Part shown: positions 54,358 to 62,247 of the stretch, piece after piece
Position numbering within the stretch: position 1 is the first letter of the stretch
Layout: each line of letters opens with the position of its first letter
Source of the DNA: Breoghania sp037026715
GTDB taxonomy: Bacteria > Pseudomonadota > Alphaproteobacteria > Rhizobiales > Stappiaceae
DNA: 64,000 nucleotides
Assembly (NCBI RefSeq): GCF_037026715.1
Contig: NZ_JBANCG010000002.1
Span: 572,290 to 636,289, forward strand
Direction: 5' to 3'
Notes under the pieces: generated by a model
Databases searched by the model: none
Seen by the model: the letters and a program-made list of their open reading frames with translations, nothing else
Told to the model about the DNA's origin: nothing
Made by a program: the position numbers and the translations under genes

Positions 54358-54499
54358 TACCCCCACCCCTAACCCCTCCCCTCAAGGGGGAGGGGAATTT
54401 GCTCACGACATGTGGCGCGCCGCGTTGCCCTCAAGACTTTAGACTTGCTCGGACACCGTCCCCCTCCCCCTTGAGGGGAGGGGCTAGGGGAGGGGGTAT
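54358..54499. repeat. GC-rich inverted repeat between coxL and coxD
   Basis: The left arm (54358-54395, TACCCCCACCCCTAACCCC...) is the near-perfect reverse complement of the right arm (about 54460-54499, CCCCCTCCCCC...GGGGTA). Each arm also contains its own CCCCTCCCCTCAAGGGGGAGGGG hairpin. This is a dispersed intergenic element type in Rhizobiales. Its place inside the cox operon could lower coxDEF expression relative to coxMSL. Confidence 0.7.
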
Positions 54500-54531
54500 C
54501 CCACGGGGATACCCTACCCGAACCCGCGACG

Positions 54532-56952
54532 TTACCCCGTCAGCCCCAGCCGCTTGCATTCCCTCCACACGCGCCACGCATCGTGCGGCATCTGCAGGTG
54601 GGTGACGCCGAGATGCGCGAAGGCATCGTTGACGGCGTTGGAGAAGCACGGCACCGAACCGACGTTGGGGCTTTCGCCAACCCCTTTTGCACCGATCGGG
54701 TGATGTGGTGATGGGGTCACGGTCCAGTCCGTCTCCCAGACCGGGGTTTCCACCGCGGTCGGCAGGAAGAAGTCCATCAGCGAGGCGGTCCTGACGTTGC
54801 CCATCTCGTCGTAGGCGATCTCCTGGCCCATGGCGATGGCGTAGCCCTCGGTCAGGCCGCCATGCACCTGGCCCTCGATGATCATCGGGTTGATGCGCGT
54901 GCCGCAATCGTCGAGCGCGTAGAAGCGCCGGACCTTGTGAGCCCCCGTATCGACGTCGATGTCCATCACGCAGATATAGGCGCCGAAGGGGTAGGTCATG
55001 TTGGGCGGGTCATAGTAGGACACGGCCTCCAGTCCCGGCTCCATGTTGGGCGGCACGTTGTTGTAGGCCGCCCAGCAGATCTCCTTCATGGAAGCGGTCT
55101 TTTCCGGCAGGCCCTTCACGCGGAAGCCGTCGACGTCCCATTCCAGATCGTCCTCGTGCACTTCCAGCATGTGTGCCGCGATCATCTGGGCCTTCGCCTT
55201 GATCTTGCGCGCGGCGATGGCGGTGGCTGCACCGGCAACAGGCGTGGAGCGAGAGCCGTAGGTGCCGAGACCGTAAGGCGCGGTGTCGGTGTCGCCTTCC
55301 TCGATGTCGATCATGTCGGCGGGTATGCCGAGTTCGGTCGCAAGGATCTGGGCGTATGTGGTCTGGTGTCCCTGGCCCTGGCTGATCGTGCCCATCCGCG
55401 CGATCGCTGCGCCCGTCGGGTGGATACGGATCTCGCAGCTGTCGAACATGCCGATGCCGAGAATGTCGCAATTGCGCGTCGGGCCCGCACCGACGATCTC
55501 GGTGAAGAACGACACCCCGATGCCCATCAACTCGCGCGTCTCGCCACGTTCAAAGGCGGCGCGCCTTTCCGCCTGTTCGGCTCTGAGCCCGGCATAGTCC
55601 ACCGTCTCCATCGCCTTGCGCATGGCTGTTTCGTAGTCGCCACTGTCGTATTCCCAACCCAGCGCCGAGGGGTAGGGGAACTGCTCCGGCCGGATGAAGT
55701 TCTTCAGCCTGAGTTCCGCCGGATCCATGTTCAGTTTGCGCGCCAGCACGTCGATGGCGCGCTCCATGGCGTAGACCGCCTCCGTCACCCGGAACGAGCA
55801 GCGATAGGCCACCCCGCCCGGCGCCTTGTTGGTGTAGACCCCGTCCACCGCCACGTGGGCCGTCGGGATGTCGTAGGAGCCGGTGATGATGTTGAAGAAG
55901 CCCGCCGGCCACTTCGACGGATCGGCGCAGGCATCGAACCCGCCATGGTCGGCAAGCACATGGCATCTGAGGCCGGTGATCTTGCCCTCGACGGTCGCCG
56001 CCAGTTCCGTCGTCATGTGATAGTCGCGGGCAAAGGCGGTGGCCGACAAGTTCTCGATCCGGTCTTCCACCCACTTCACCGGCCGCCCCAGCACGATGGA
56101 GCCGACGATCGAGCAGACATAGCCGGGATAGACGCCCACCTTGTTGCCGAAGCCGCCGCCGATATCGGGTGAGATCACCCGGATCTTGTGCTCGGGAATG
56201 GTGGAAAGCAACGAGGCGACCGTGCGCACGACGTGCGGCGCCTGAAACGTGCCCCACAGCGTCAGCTCGCCCTTGATCTTGTCCATCGAGGCGACGCAGG
56301 CGCAGGTTTCCAGCGGGCAGGGGTGGCATCGGTGATAGGAGATCAGCTCCTTCACGGTCACCTCGGCCTTGGAGAATGCAAGGTCGGTCGCCTCGCTGTC
56401 GCCCACCGTCCATTCGAAGATATGGTTGTGGTGCTTGCGCGCCCCGTGTGCGCCCTCGGTCTTGCCCTCAAGATCCTCGCGCAGCACCGGCGCATCCGGC
56501 GCCATCGCCTTGAACGGATCGACGAGTACGGGAAGTTCCTCGTACTCGACCTCCACCAGATCCACCGCGTCGGCAGCGATGTAGCGGTCCTCGGCGATGA
56601 CGAAGGCGACTTCCTGGTTCTGGAAAAGCACCTTGCCGTCGGCCAGCACCATCTGCACGTCGCCGGCCAGCGTCGGCATCCAGGCGAGATTGATGGTCTT
56701 CAGGGTTTCGGCGGTAAGTACCGCCAGCACGCCGGGCAGGGCCTCGGCCGCGGACGTGTCGATGGATTTCACCCGGGCATGGGGATAGGGCGAGCGGACG
56801 AAATCGCCAAAGACCATGTCCTTCAGCTTGATGTCGTCGACGTAATTCCCCTTGCCTTGCGTGAAGCGGACGTCCTCCACCCGCTTGCGCTTGCAGCCCA
56901 TGCCTTCCAGTTTGGCCTCGCGCTCCTCGCGCGGAACGGTCATGTCGTTCAT
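54532..56952 (-). CDS. coxL: form I CO dehydrogenase large (Mo-Cu) subunit
   Basis: 806 residues from ATG 56952, overlapping the coxS stop (ATGA). Catalytic subunit that oxidises CO with water at a [CuSMoO2] molybdopterin-cytosine-dinucleotide site. The active-site loop is AYRCSFR (residues about 382-388, Cys near 385), the form I signature; form II has AYRGAGR. Other cofactor segments are DIGGGFGNKVGVYPGY, TISQGQGHQTTYAQI, GTYGSRSTPVAG and the catalytic Glu in GAKGVGESPNVGS. Length matches Oligotropha CoxL (809). Gene order M-S-L also marks form I. Confidence 0.97.
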   Translation of the reverse strand: MNDMTVPREEREAKLEGMGCKRKRVEDVRFTQGKGNYVDDIKLKDMVFGDFVRSPYPHARVKSIDTSAAEALPGVLAVLTAETLKTINLAWMPTLAGDVQMVLADGKVLFQNQEVAFVIAEDRYIAADAVDLVEVEYEELPVLVDPFKAMAPDAPVLREDLEGKTEGAHGARKHHNHIFEWTVGDSEATDLAFSKAEVTVKELISYHRCHPCPLETCACVASMDKIKGELTLWGTFQAPHVVRTVASLLSTIPEHKIRVISPDIGGGFGNKVGVYPGYVCSIVGSIVLGRPVKWVEDRIENLSATAFARDYHMTTELAATVEGKITGLRCHVLADHGGFDACADPSKWPAGFFNIITGSYDIPTAHVAVDGVYTNKAPGGVAYRCSFRVTEAVYAMERAIDVLARKLNMDPAELRLKNFIRPEQFPYPSALGWEYDSGDYETAMRKAMETVDYAGLRAEQAERRAAFERGETRELMGIGVSFFTEIVGAGPTRNCDILGIGMFDSCEIRIHPTGAAIARMGTISQGQGHQTTYAQILATELGIPADMIDIEEGDTDTAPYGLGTYGSRSTPVAGAATAIAARKIKAKAQMIAAHMLEVHEDDLEWDVDGFRVKGLPEKTASMKEICWAAYNNVPPNMEPGLEAVSYYDPPNMTYPFGAYICVMDIDVDTGAHKVRRFYALDDCGTRINPMIIEGQVHGGLTEGYAIAMGQEIAYDEMGNVRTASLMDFFLPTAVETPVWETDWTVTPSPHHPIGAKGVGESPNVGSVPCFSNAVNDAFAHLGVTHLQMPHDAWRVWRECKRLGLTG

Positions 56953-57449
56953 TCTGCGGCCTCCCGGTTCTGCGTGCCGTTCATGCGTTCGGCCGCAAGC
57001 CGGATCGCGGCGACGATGTTCTGGTAGCCGGTGCAGCGGCACAGGTTGCCCGAGATGCCCATCCGGATCTCCTCGTCGCTCGGGTTCGGGTTTTCCTGCA
57101 GCAGCCGGTAGGCCCGGGTGATCATCCCTGGCGTGCAGAAGCCGCATTGCAGCCCGTGCATCTCTCGGAAAGCGTCCTGCAGCGGGTGCAGCGTCCCGTC
57201 GGCTTCCGCCATGCCCTCGATGGTGTGGATGTCGGCGCCATTGGCCTGCACCGCGAACATCGTGCACGATTTCACCGATTTGCCGTCGATATCGAGCGTG
57301 CAGGCGCCGCAATGGCTGGTCTCGCAGCCGATATGCGGGCCGGTCAGCTCCAGTTCCTCGCGGATGAAATGGATGAGCAGTGTGCGCGGCTCGACAAGCG
57401 CTTCGACCTGCTTGCCGTTCACCGTCATCTTGACGTGGGTCTTTGCCAT
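56949..57449 (-). CDS. coxS: CO dehydrogenase small (2Fe-2S) subunit
   Basis: 166 residues. Two [2Fe-2S] clusters: the plant-type N-terminal set GCETSHCGAC plus C62 (C42, C47, C50, C62) and the C-terminal set QCGFC (C102, C105) with NLCRC (C137, C139). It carries electrons from the molybdenum site in CoxL to FAD in CoxM. It begins 15 nt after the coxM stop and its stop overlaps the coxL ATG. Confidence 0.96.
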   Translation of the reverse strand: MAKTHVKMTVNGKQVEALVEPRTLLIHFIREELELTGPHIGCETSHCGACTLDIDGKSVKSCTMFAVQANGADIHTIEGMAEADGTLHPLQDAFREMHGLQCGFCTPGMITRAYRLLQENPNPSDEEIRMGISGNLCRCTGYQNIVAAIRLAAERMNGTQNREAAE

Positions 57450-57464
57450 TCTTGCTGTCCCTCT

Positions 57465-58328
57465 TCAGGCGGCACGGTTGCGGGCACGGGCGATCGCCCG
57501 GCGCACCATCACGCCAGCCATCTTGGTCCGGTATTCGGCGGGGCCCCGGCCGTCGGACGCCGGATTGGTGATCGCCTCGGCTGCGGCAACGGCGGCGTTG
57601 ATCGCCGCTGCGTCGAGTTTCGAGCCGACAAGCGCCTCCGCCGCCTCAGCAGCGAACAGCGGCGTGTCGCCGACATTGGTGAGCGCAACGGAGGCGAACG
57701 AACACGTGTCGCCATCCATCTTCAGCAGCACGGCGGCTGCGGCGGTCGCGTAGTCGCCGACCTTGCGCTTCAGCTTCTCGTAAGCCCAGCCGATGCCAGC
57801 CGGCGGCTGGGGAATGCGGATGGCGGTCAGCAACTCGCCCTCTTCGAGCGCCGTGAAATAGGTTCCCTCATAGAAATCGCGCGCGGCGACCGTGCGTTCG
57901 CCGCCCGGGCCTTTCAGGACATAATCGGCGCCAAGGCACTGCATCAGTGCCGGCATGTCGTTGCCGGGATCTCCGTTAGCGACATTTCCGCCGATCGTGC
58001 CCACCGCGCGAACCTGCGGATCGGCGATGAGCGTCGCGGTTTCGGACAGGATGGGAAGATCGGCGGCGATGACGGGAGAGACGATGATCTCCGCCTGGGT
58101 GGTCGTCGCGCCGATGACGATCGAGCCCGCATCCCGCGAAATCCCGCGCATGGAGTCGATCCTGCGCAGGTCGATGAGGTGTTCCGGCGCAGCAAGCCGC
58201 AGTTTCATCATCGGAATGAGGCTGTGCCCACCGGCGATGGCTCGCGCCTCCTCGCCATACTCGCCGAGCAGCGCCACGGCCTCATCGACGGTCGTGGGAC
58301 AGTGATAGTCGAACGATCCCGGTATCAC
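57465..58328 (-). CDS. coxM: CO dehydrogenase medium (FAD) subunit
   Basis: 287 residues from GTG 58328 (MIPGSFDYHCPTTV), with GGGGAGG 6 nt upstream; the start and length agree with Oligotropha CoxM (288). The FAD-binding double-glycine motifs are present: AIAGGHSLIPMMKLRL (residues about 31-46) and VGTIGGNVANGDPGNDMP (about 108-125). It passes electrons from CoxS to the respiratory chain. First gene of coxMSLDEF. Three direct repeats lie 143-197 bp upstream. Confidence 0.95.
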   Translation of the reverse strand: MIPGSFDYHCPTTVDEAVALLGEYGEEARAIAGGHSLIPMMKLRLAAPEHLIDLRRIDSMRGISRDAGSIVIGATTTQAEIIVSPVIAADLPILSETATLIADPQVRAVGTIGGNVANGDPGNDMPALMQCLGADYVLKGPGGERTVAARDFYEGTYFTALEEGELLTAIRIPQPPAGIGWAYEKLKRKVGDYATAAAAVLLKMDGDTCSFASVALTNVGDTPLFAAEAAEALVGSKLDAAAINAAVAAAEAITNPASDGRGPAEYRTKMAGVMVRRAIARARNRAA

Positions 58329-58470
58329 GGTTGTCCTCCCCAGGTTTCTCCCGTTCGGGTCTTCGCATCGGCAGCGCTCCGGATCGTCCTCCCGACCCGG
58401 GCCCGACCGAAACATGGTGCCGCATCGGCACGGCGCTGCGGGGGCAAACCCATGAATGTTCGCCCGTTTT

Positions 58471-58520
58471 GCACGAACGACGGGCTACCGCGCACCAACG
58501 ACGGATCCCGGGCACGAACG
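58471..58520 (-). promoter_or_regulatory. three direct repeats upstream of coxM (candidate LytTR sites)
   Basis: GCACGAACG (58471-58479), GCACCAACG (58492-58500) and GCACGAACG (58512-58520), spaced 21 and 20 bp start to start; the first two extend to GCACSAACGACGG. On the coxM strand they read CGTTSGTGC. A weaker fourth copy (CCATGAATG) lies 21 bp before the first, at 58450. Two-turn direct repeats are the usual target layout of LytTR domains. The CO regulator RcoM, also a LytTR protein, is reported to use a triplet of sites. Confidence 0.6.
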
Positions 58521-58615
58521 GGTGGGGCAGGCGCAGGACGCCTAAGGCGTCGGGGGAACTTGTCTGGGCGGTAACAGGCCGTATATCCGGTGGCCGGAGG
58601 TCACTCCGTTCCCGC

Positions 58616-58687
58616 GAGCTTCGCTCCAGCCAACGCCAAGAGCTTCGCTGCAAGAAACGCCAGGAGCTTCGCTCCAAGAAACGGAAG
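58616..58687. repeat. 24-bp tandem repeat, three copies
   Basis: Units at 58616-58639, 58640-58663 and 58664-58687, consensus GAGCTTCGCTCCAAGAAACGCCAG. Copies 2 and 3 differ at a few positions and copy 1 diverges in the middle. Each starts with a possible mini-hairpin GAGC-TTC-GCTC. The array ends 11 bp before the DUF2218 start and lies in its leader. It is open in the DUF2218 frame, but no start codon precedes it. Confidence 0.7.
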
Positions 58688-58698
58688 TCTGGAAAATC

Positions 58699-59034
58699 AT
58701 GGACAATACGGTTCAATCAACAACGCAGGTCCCGACGGAAAACGCCAGTCGCTACCTGCAACAGCTCTGCAAGCACTGGAGCCACACTCTTCAGGTCGAA
58801 TTCTCGCCGGAAAGCGGCCAGGTGGTTTTTCCGGCCAGCGGCCGCAGCGGCGATTGGCCCGGCGAGGGCATCCTGCGGATGAAGGCGGAGCCCGATCATC
58901 TGCGCTGCGAGCTTATGGCCAGCGTTCCCGAACAGCTGGAGAGGCTGCAAGGCGTCGTCGAAAGCCATCTCGAGCGGTTCGCCTTTCGCGAGGCGCCGCT
59001 GGTCTTCGACTGGAAGGAGACGAGCAACGGCTGA
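58699..59034 (+). CDS. DUF2218 domain protein
   Basis: 111 residues, matching the DUF2218 family in length and in motifs: ASRYLQQLCKHWSHTLQVEF near the N-terminus and LERFAFREAPLVFDWK at the C-terminus. Cytosolic; function unknown, though DUF2218 proteins often lie beside iron-uptake genes in other genomes. It starts at ATG 58699 with GGAAA 4 nt upstream and is divergent from cox. Confidence 0.82.
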   Translation: MDNTVQSTTQVPTENASRYLQQLCKHWSHTLQVEFSPESGQVVFPASGRSGDWPGEGILRMKAEPDHLRCELMASVPEQLERLQGVVESHLERFAFREAPLVFDWKETSNG

Positions 59035-59053
59035 ACGGTTGCAGCCGCAGTAC

Positions 59054-59084
59054 AAAAAAAGCCGGCCGGGCAGGGCCGGCCGGC
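59054..59084 (-). terminator. intrinsic terminator of the CMD gene
   Basis: GCCGGCCG (59061-59068) pairs with CGGCCGGC (59077-59084). On the minus strand the stem is followed by seven T (plus-strand A at 54-60 of this block). Confidence 0.8.
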
Positions 59085-59150
59085 GTTCGATCGCGGCAAG
59101 GCAGGGGGGCAGGCTTGGTGGCCTGCCGTGCTGCCGCCTTCGCGAATGCG

Positions 59151-59504
59151 TCAGCTCTTGGCGCCGCCGAACTGCTCCCATGCGTTCATGGCTTGAGCGG
59201 CATACATCAGCGACGGACCGCCGCCCATGTAGATCGCCACGCCCAGCATCTCCTCGTATTCCTGGCGGGTGGCGCCGAGGTTCACGAGGTTGCGGCTGTG
59301 AAAGCCGATGCAGCCGTCACAGCGAAGTGCGATGGCGATGCCCATGGCGATCAGCTCCTTGGTCTTCTTGTCGAGCGCGCCATCGGCCTCTGCACCATCA
59401 ACCATCTTGCGGAAGCCCGCCATGGTGTCCGGAATCTCCTTGGAGAGAACCTTGACCTGCTTGGAAATGGCATCAGTGATCTCGGGATAGGGGGTGGTGC
59501 CCAT
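59151..59504 (-). CDS. carboxymuconolactone decarboxylase-family (AhpD-like) protein
   Basis: 117 residues from ATG 59504 (MGTTPYPEITDAI). CMD fold with the redox motif LRCDGCIGFHSRNLV (C-x2-C, His), typical of AhpD-like thiol peroxidase or reductase proteins rather than the true decarboxylase. All-helical, cytosolic, probably a trimer or hexamer. Single gene with its own terminator. Confidence 0.85.
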   Translation of the reverse strand: MGTTPYPEITDAISKQVKVLSKEIPDTMAGFRKMVDGAEADGALDKKTKELIAMGIAIALRCDGCIGFHSRNLVNLGATRQEYEEMLGVAIYMGGGPSLMYAAQAMNAWEQFGGAKS

Positions 59505-59610
59505 GGGGGTCGTCCTTTCATATTCAAACAGGTTTATTTGATAGCAGAGTTGGCTATCGTCCTGTTGCATTATGTGAATATGTCATCCCCCGCATTTTGA
59601 CGCGCATGAA

Positions 59611-59637
59611 AAAGGCCGGCGTCCCGGACGCCGGCCT
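59611..59637 (-). terminator. intrinsic terminator of glcB
   Basis: AGGCCGGCGTC (59613-59623) pairs perfectly with GACGCCGGCCT (59627-59637). On the minus strand it is followed by TTTTTC. It lies 38 bp after the glcB stop. Confidence 0.85.
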
Positions 59638-59674
59638 CTGGATCCGCCTGCGGGCGGAAAAGGAGCGCTGTGCC

Positions 59675-61840
59675 TCAGCCGCGTTCGGCCTTCAGTTCCA
59701 GCCGGCGGGCGTGCAGCACCGGTTCGGTGTAGCCGGACGGCTGCTCGCGCCCCTTGAAGACGAGGTCGCACGCCGCCTTGAAGGCGATTGTGTCGAAGCC
59801 CGGCGCCATCGGCGTGTAGTTGGCGTCGCCGGCGTTCTGGCGGTCCACCACCTCGGCCATCCGCTTCATGATGTCCATCACCTCCTTTTCGGTGACGACA
59901 CCATGATGCAGCCAGTTGGCGATGTGCTGGGAGGAGATGCGGCAGGTGGCGCGGTCTTCCATCAGCGCGACATCGTTGATGTCCGGCACCTTGGAGCAGC
60001 CGATGCCCTGGTCGACCCAGCGCACCACGTAACCGAGGATACCTTGTGCGTTGTTCTCCACTTCCTGCTTCACGTCGTCGGTCGACCAGCTCGGCCGTGC
60101 CGCCACCGGGATCGTCAGGATATCGTCGAGCGAGGCGCGCTCGCGCCCGGCGATTTCCGACTGGCGCGCCTTCACGTCCACCTTGTGATAATGGGTGGCG
60201 TGCAGCGTCGCCGCGGTCGGCGAGGGAACCCAGGCGCAATTGGCGCCGGCCATTGGATGGCCGATCTTCTGATCCAGCATGGCATGCATCAGGTCCGGCA
60301 TGGCCCACATGCCCTTGCCGATCTGCGCCTTGCCGCGCAGGCCACAGGCGAGCCCGATATCGACGTTCCAGTCCTCATAGGCCTTGATCCAGGGCAGACC
60401 CTTCATGTCGCCCTTGCGCTCCATCGGACCGGCTTCCATGGAGGTGTGGATCTCATCGCCCGTGCGGTCGAGGAAGCCGGTGTTGATGAAGGCAACGCGT
60501 GACTTCGCGGCCCGGATGCAGGCCTTCAGGTTCACCGTCGTGCGGCGCTCCTCATCCATGATGCCGACCTTCACCGTATTCGGCTCCAGCCCGAGAAAAC
60601 CCTCCACGCGCGTCAGGATCTCGTCGGTGAAGGCGACCTCGTCGGGTCCGTGCATCTTCGGCTTGACCAGATAGATCGAGCCGGCGCGCGAATTGCCGGG
60701 GCCCTCGCCCTTCAGATCGTGCATGGCGATGAGCGTGGTGATCGCCGCGTCCATCAGGCCTTCGAAGGCTTCGTCGCCATTGGCATCGAGAATGGCCGGA
60801 TTGGTCATCAGGTGGCCGACATTGCGGCTGAGCATCATCGAACGGCCATGCAGGGTGACGGTACCCTCGCCATCGGGGGCGGTGTAGTCGCGGTCCGGGT
60901 TGAGCCTGCGGGTGAACGTCTTGCCGCCCTTGGAAACCTCCTCGGCGAGATCGCCCTTCATCAGACCCAGCCAGTTGCGGTAGGCAAGCGTCTTGTCCTC
61001 GGCATCGACGGCAGCGACCGAATCCTCGAAGTCCATGATGGTCGAGACGGCGGCCTCGATGACCATGTCCGCGATGCCGGCCTTGTCGGTCCCGCCGATC
61101 GCATTGGCCCGGTCGACCACGAGTTCGATGTGCAGCGCATGGTTGACCAGCAGAACGGCCTCCGGCGCGCTCGCCTCGCCGCGATAGCCGGCGAACTGCT
61201 CGTCGTTCTCAAGCCTGCTCGTGGCGCCGTCTTCCATCGTGACGACGAGCTTGCCGCCCTCCACCGCATAGCCCGTGGCATTGGCGTGGGAGCCTTCGGC
61301 AAGCGGCGCTGCCTCGTCCAGAAACGCCTTCGCCCAGGCGATCACGCGCTGGCCGCGCGCCGGGTCGTAGTCCTTGCCCGTCGGCAGGTCGCCCATCGCG
61401 TCCGTGCCGTAGAGCGCATCGTAGAGCGAGCCCCAGCGCGCGTTCGCCGCATTCAGCGCATAGCGTGCGTTGGTGATGGGCACCACAAGCTGCGGCCCGG
61501 CGATGGTGGTGAATTCCTCGTCGATCCGGTCCGTATCGACGGAAAAGTCCGGGCCTTCGGGCTGCAGGTAGCCGATCTCGGCGAGAAAGGCCTTGTAGTC
61601 CTGAAAATCGATTGGCCGGCCGCGGCGCGCCTTGTGCCACTCGTCGAGTTGGCCCTGCAGCTCGGCGCGCCGTTCCAGCAGGGCGCGGTTCTTCGGGCCC
61701 AGTTCGTTGATCAAAGCCCCAAGACCGGCCCAGAAATCGGCCGACGCCACGCCTGTACCGGGCAGGGCTTCCGTCTCGATAAAATCATGGAGTTCCCTGG
61801 CGACCTTCAGACCTGAGGTTTCCACCCGGTTCGACGTCAT
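59675..61840 (-). CDS. glcB: malate synthase G
   Basis: 721 residues from ATG 61840 (MTSNRVETSGLKV). Condenses glyoxylate with acetyl-CoA to malate; cytosolic monomeric isoform G, whose usual length is about 723. Family segments: LVNHALHIELVVDR, VKPKMHGPDEVAFTDEI, EERRTTVNLKACI, GHPMAGANCAWVPSPTAAT and a late DQGIGCSKVPDINDV. No isocitrate lyase or glycolate oxidase gene is adjacent. Two 22-bp-spaced direct repeats lie 139-179 bp upstream. Confidence 0.96.
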   Translation of the reverse strand: MTSNRVETSGLKVARELHDFIETEALPGTGVASADFWAGLGALINELGPKNRALLERRAELQGQLDEWHKARRGRPIDFQDYKAFLAEIGYLQPEGPDFSVDTDRIDEEFTTIAGPQLVVPITNARYALNAANARWGSLYDALYGTDAMGDLPTGKDYDPARGQRVIAWAKAFLDEAAPLAEGSHANATGYAVEGGKLVVTMEDGATSRLENDEQFAGYRGEASAPEAVLLVNHALHIELVVDRANAIGGTDKAGIADMVIEAAVSTIMDFEDSVAAVDAEDKTLAYRNWLGLMKGDLAEEVSKGGKTFTRRLNPDRDYTAPDGEGTVTLHGRSMMLSRNVGHLMTNPAILDANGDEAFEGLMDAAITTLIAMHDLKGEGPGNSRAGSIYLVKPKMHGPDEVAFTDEILTRVEGFLGLEPNTVKVGIMDEERRTTVNLKACIRAAKSRVAFINTGFLDRTGDEIHTSMEAGPMERKGDMKGLPWIKAYEDWNVDIGLACGLRGKAQIGKGMWAMPDLMHAMLDQKIGHPMAGANCAWVPSPTAATLHATHYHKVDVKARQSEIAGRERASLDDILTIPVAARPSWSTDDVKQEVENNAQGILGYVVRWVDQGIGCSKVPDINDVALMEDRATCRISSQHIANWLHHGVVTEKEVMDIMKRMAEVVDRQNAGDANYTPMAPGFDTIAFKAACDLVFKGREQPSGYTEPVLHARRLELKAERG

Positions 61841-62247
61841 GGCGTTTTCCTGTCTGTTGTGGAGGCGGCGCGCCTGCGCACCCCGCGCGTTTGTCGCTCT
61901 CAATAGCAGGGATGGCTTTCCCACTCAAAAGGCTGCCTTGGAAAAGATGTGTTTCCCGCGCGATCGGTATGCCGCAGAGAAGTATATAATACCGTAAAAT
62001 GAAGTATATAATACCGTAATGAACCAATTTCGTCGCGAGTTCGTAAGAATGCGGTTCAAATGACCGCTTGGTTCATGTAAAACCTCAGCAACAAGAAAAG
62101 GCGTCAAAAGGGATCAGGAGTCTGATGTGGCCTCCATGGCTCCGTCCGGGCACATGTCGTGCCGTCGGCGGGCGGGCCTGGCGATATCGACAGCCTTCGC
62201 CGGATGCGATCCGGGCGGGGTGTCGGTGATTTCGGGGATTTCGTCTC
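61841..62247. other. divergent intergenic region before glcB
   Basis: 407 bp without a supported gene. It holds the direct repeats listed separately and an inverted pair ATGAACCAA (62019-62027) / TTGGTTCAT (62068-62076). The centre is AT-rich, with two exact TATAAT copies on the plus strand (61985-61990 and 62007-62012). Confidence 0.45.
61979..62019. repeat. two 19-bp direct repeats, 22-bp period
   Basis: GAAGTATATAATACCGTAA at 61979-61997 and again, identical, at 62001-62019. The period is two helical turns, so a dimeric regulator could bind both copies on one DNA face. The position suits control of glcB or the rightward gene. Confidence 0.7.

Larger units (their letters stand above)
58329..58698. 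other. divergent cox/DUF2218 intergenic region
   Basis: 370 bp with no supported gene. It holds the cox direct repeats (58471-58520) and a 24-bp tandem repeat (58616-58687), each listed separately. No convincing -35/-10 pair was found for coxM. Confidence 0.5.

Noticed and set aside
54532..56952. Form II CO dehydrogenase-like (putative) large subunit
   Set aside because: The active-site loop is AYRCSFR (form I), not AYRGAGR, and gene order is M-S-L rather than S-L-M.
58471..58687. Short CRISPR-like array
   Set aside because: The 24-bp units have no spacers, and the other repeats are only 9-13 bp with conserved promoter-like spacing. There are no cas genes.
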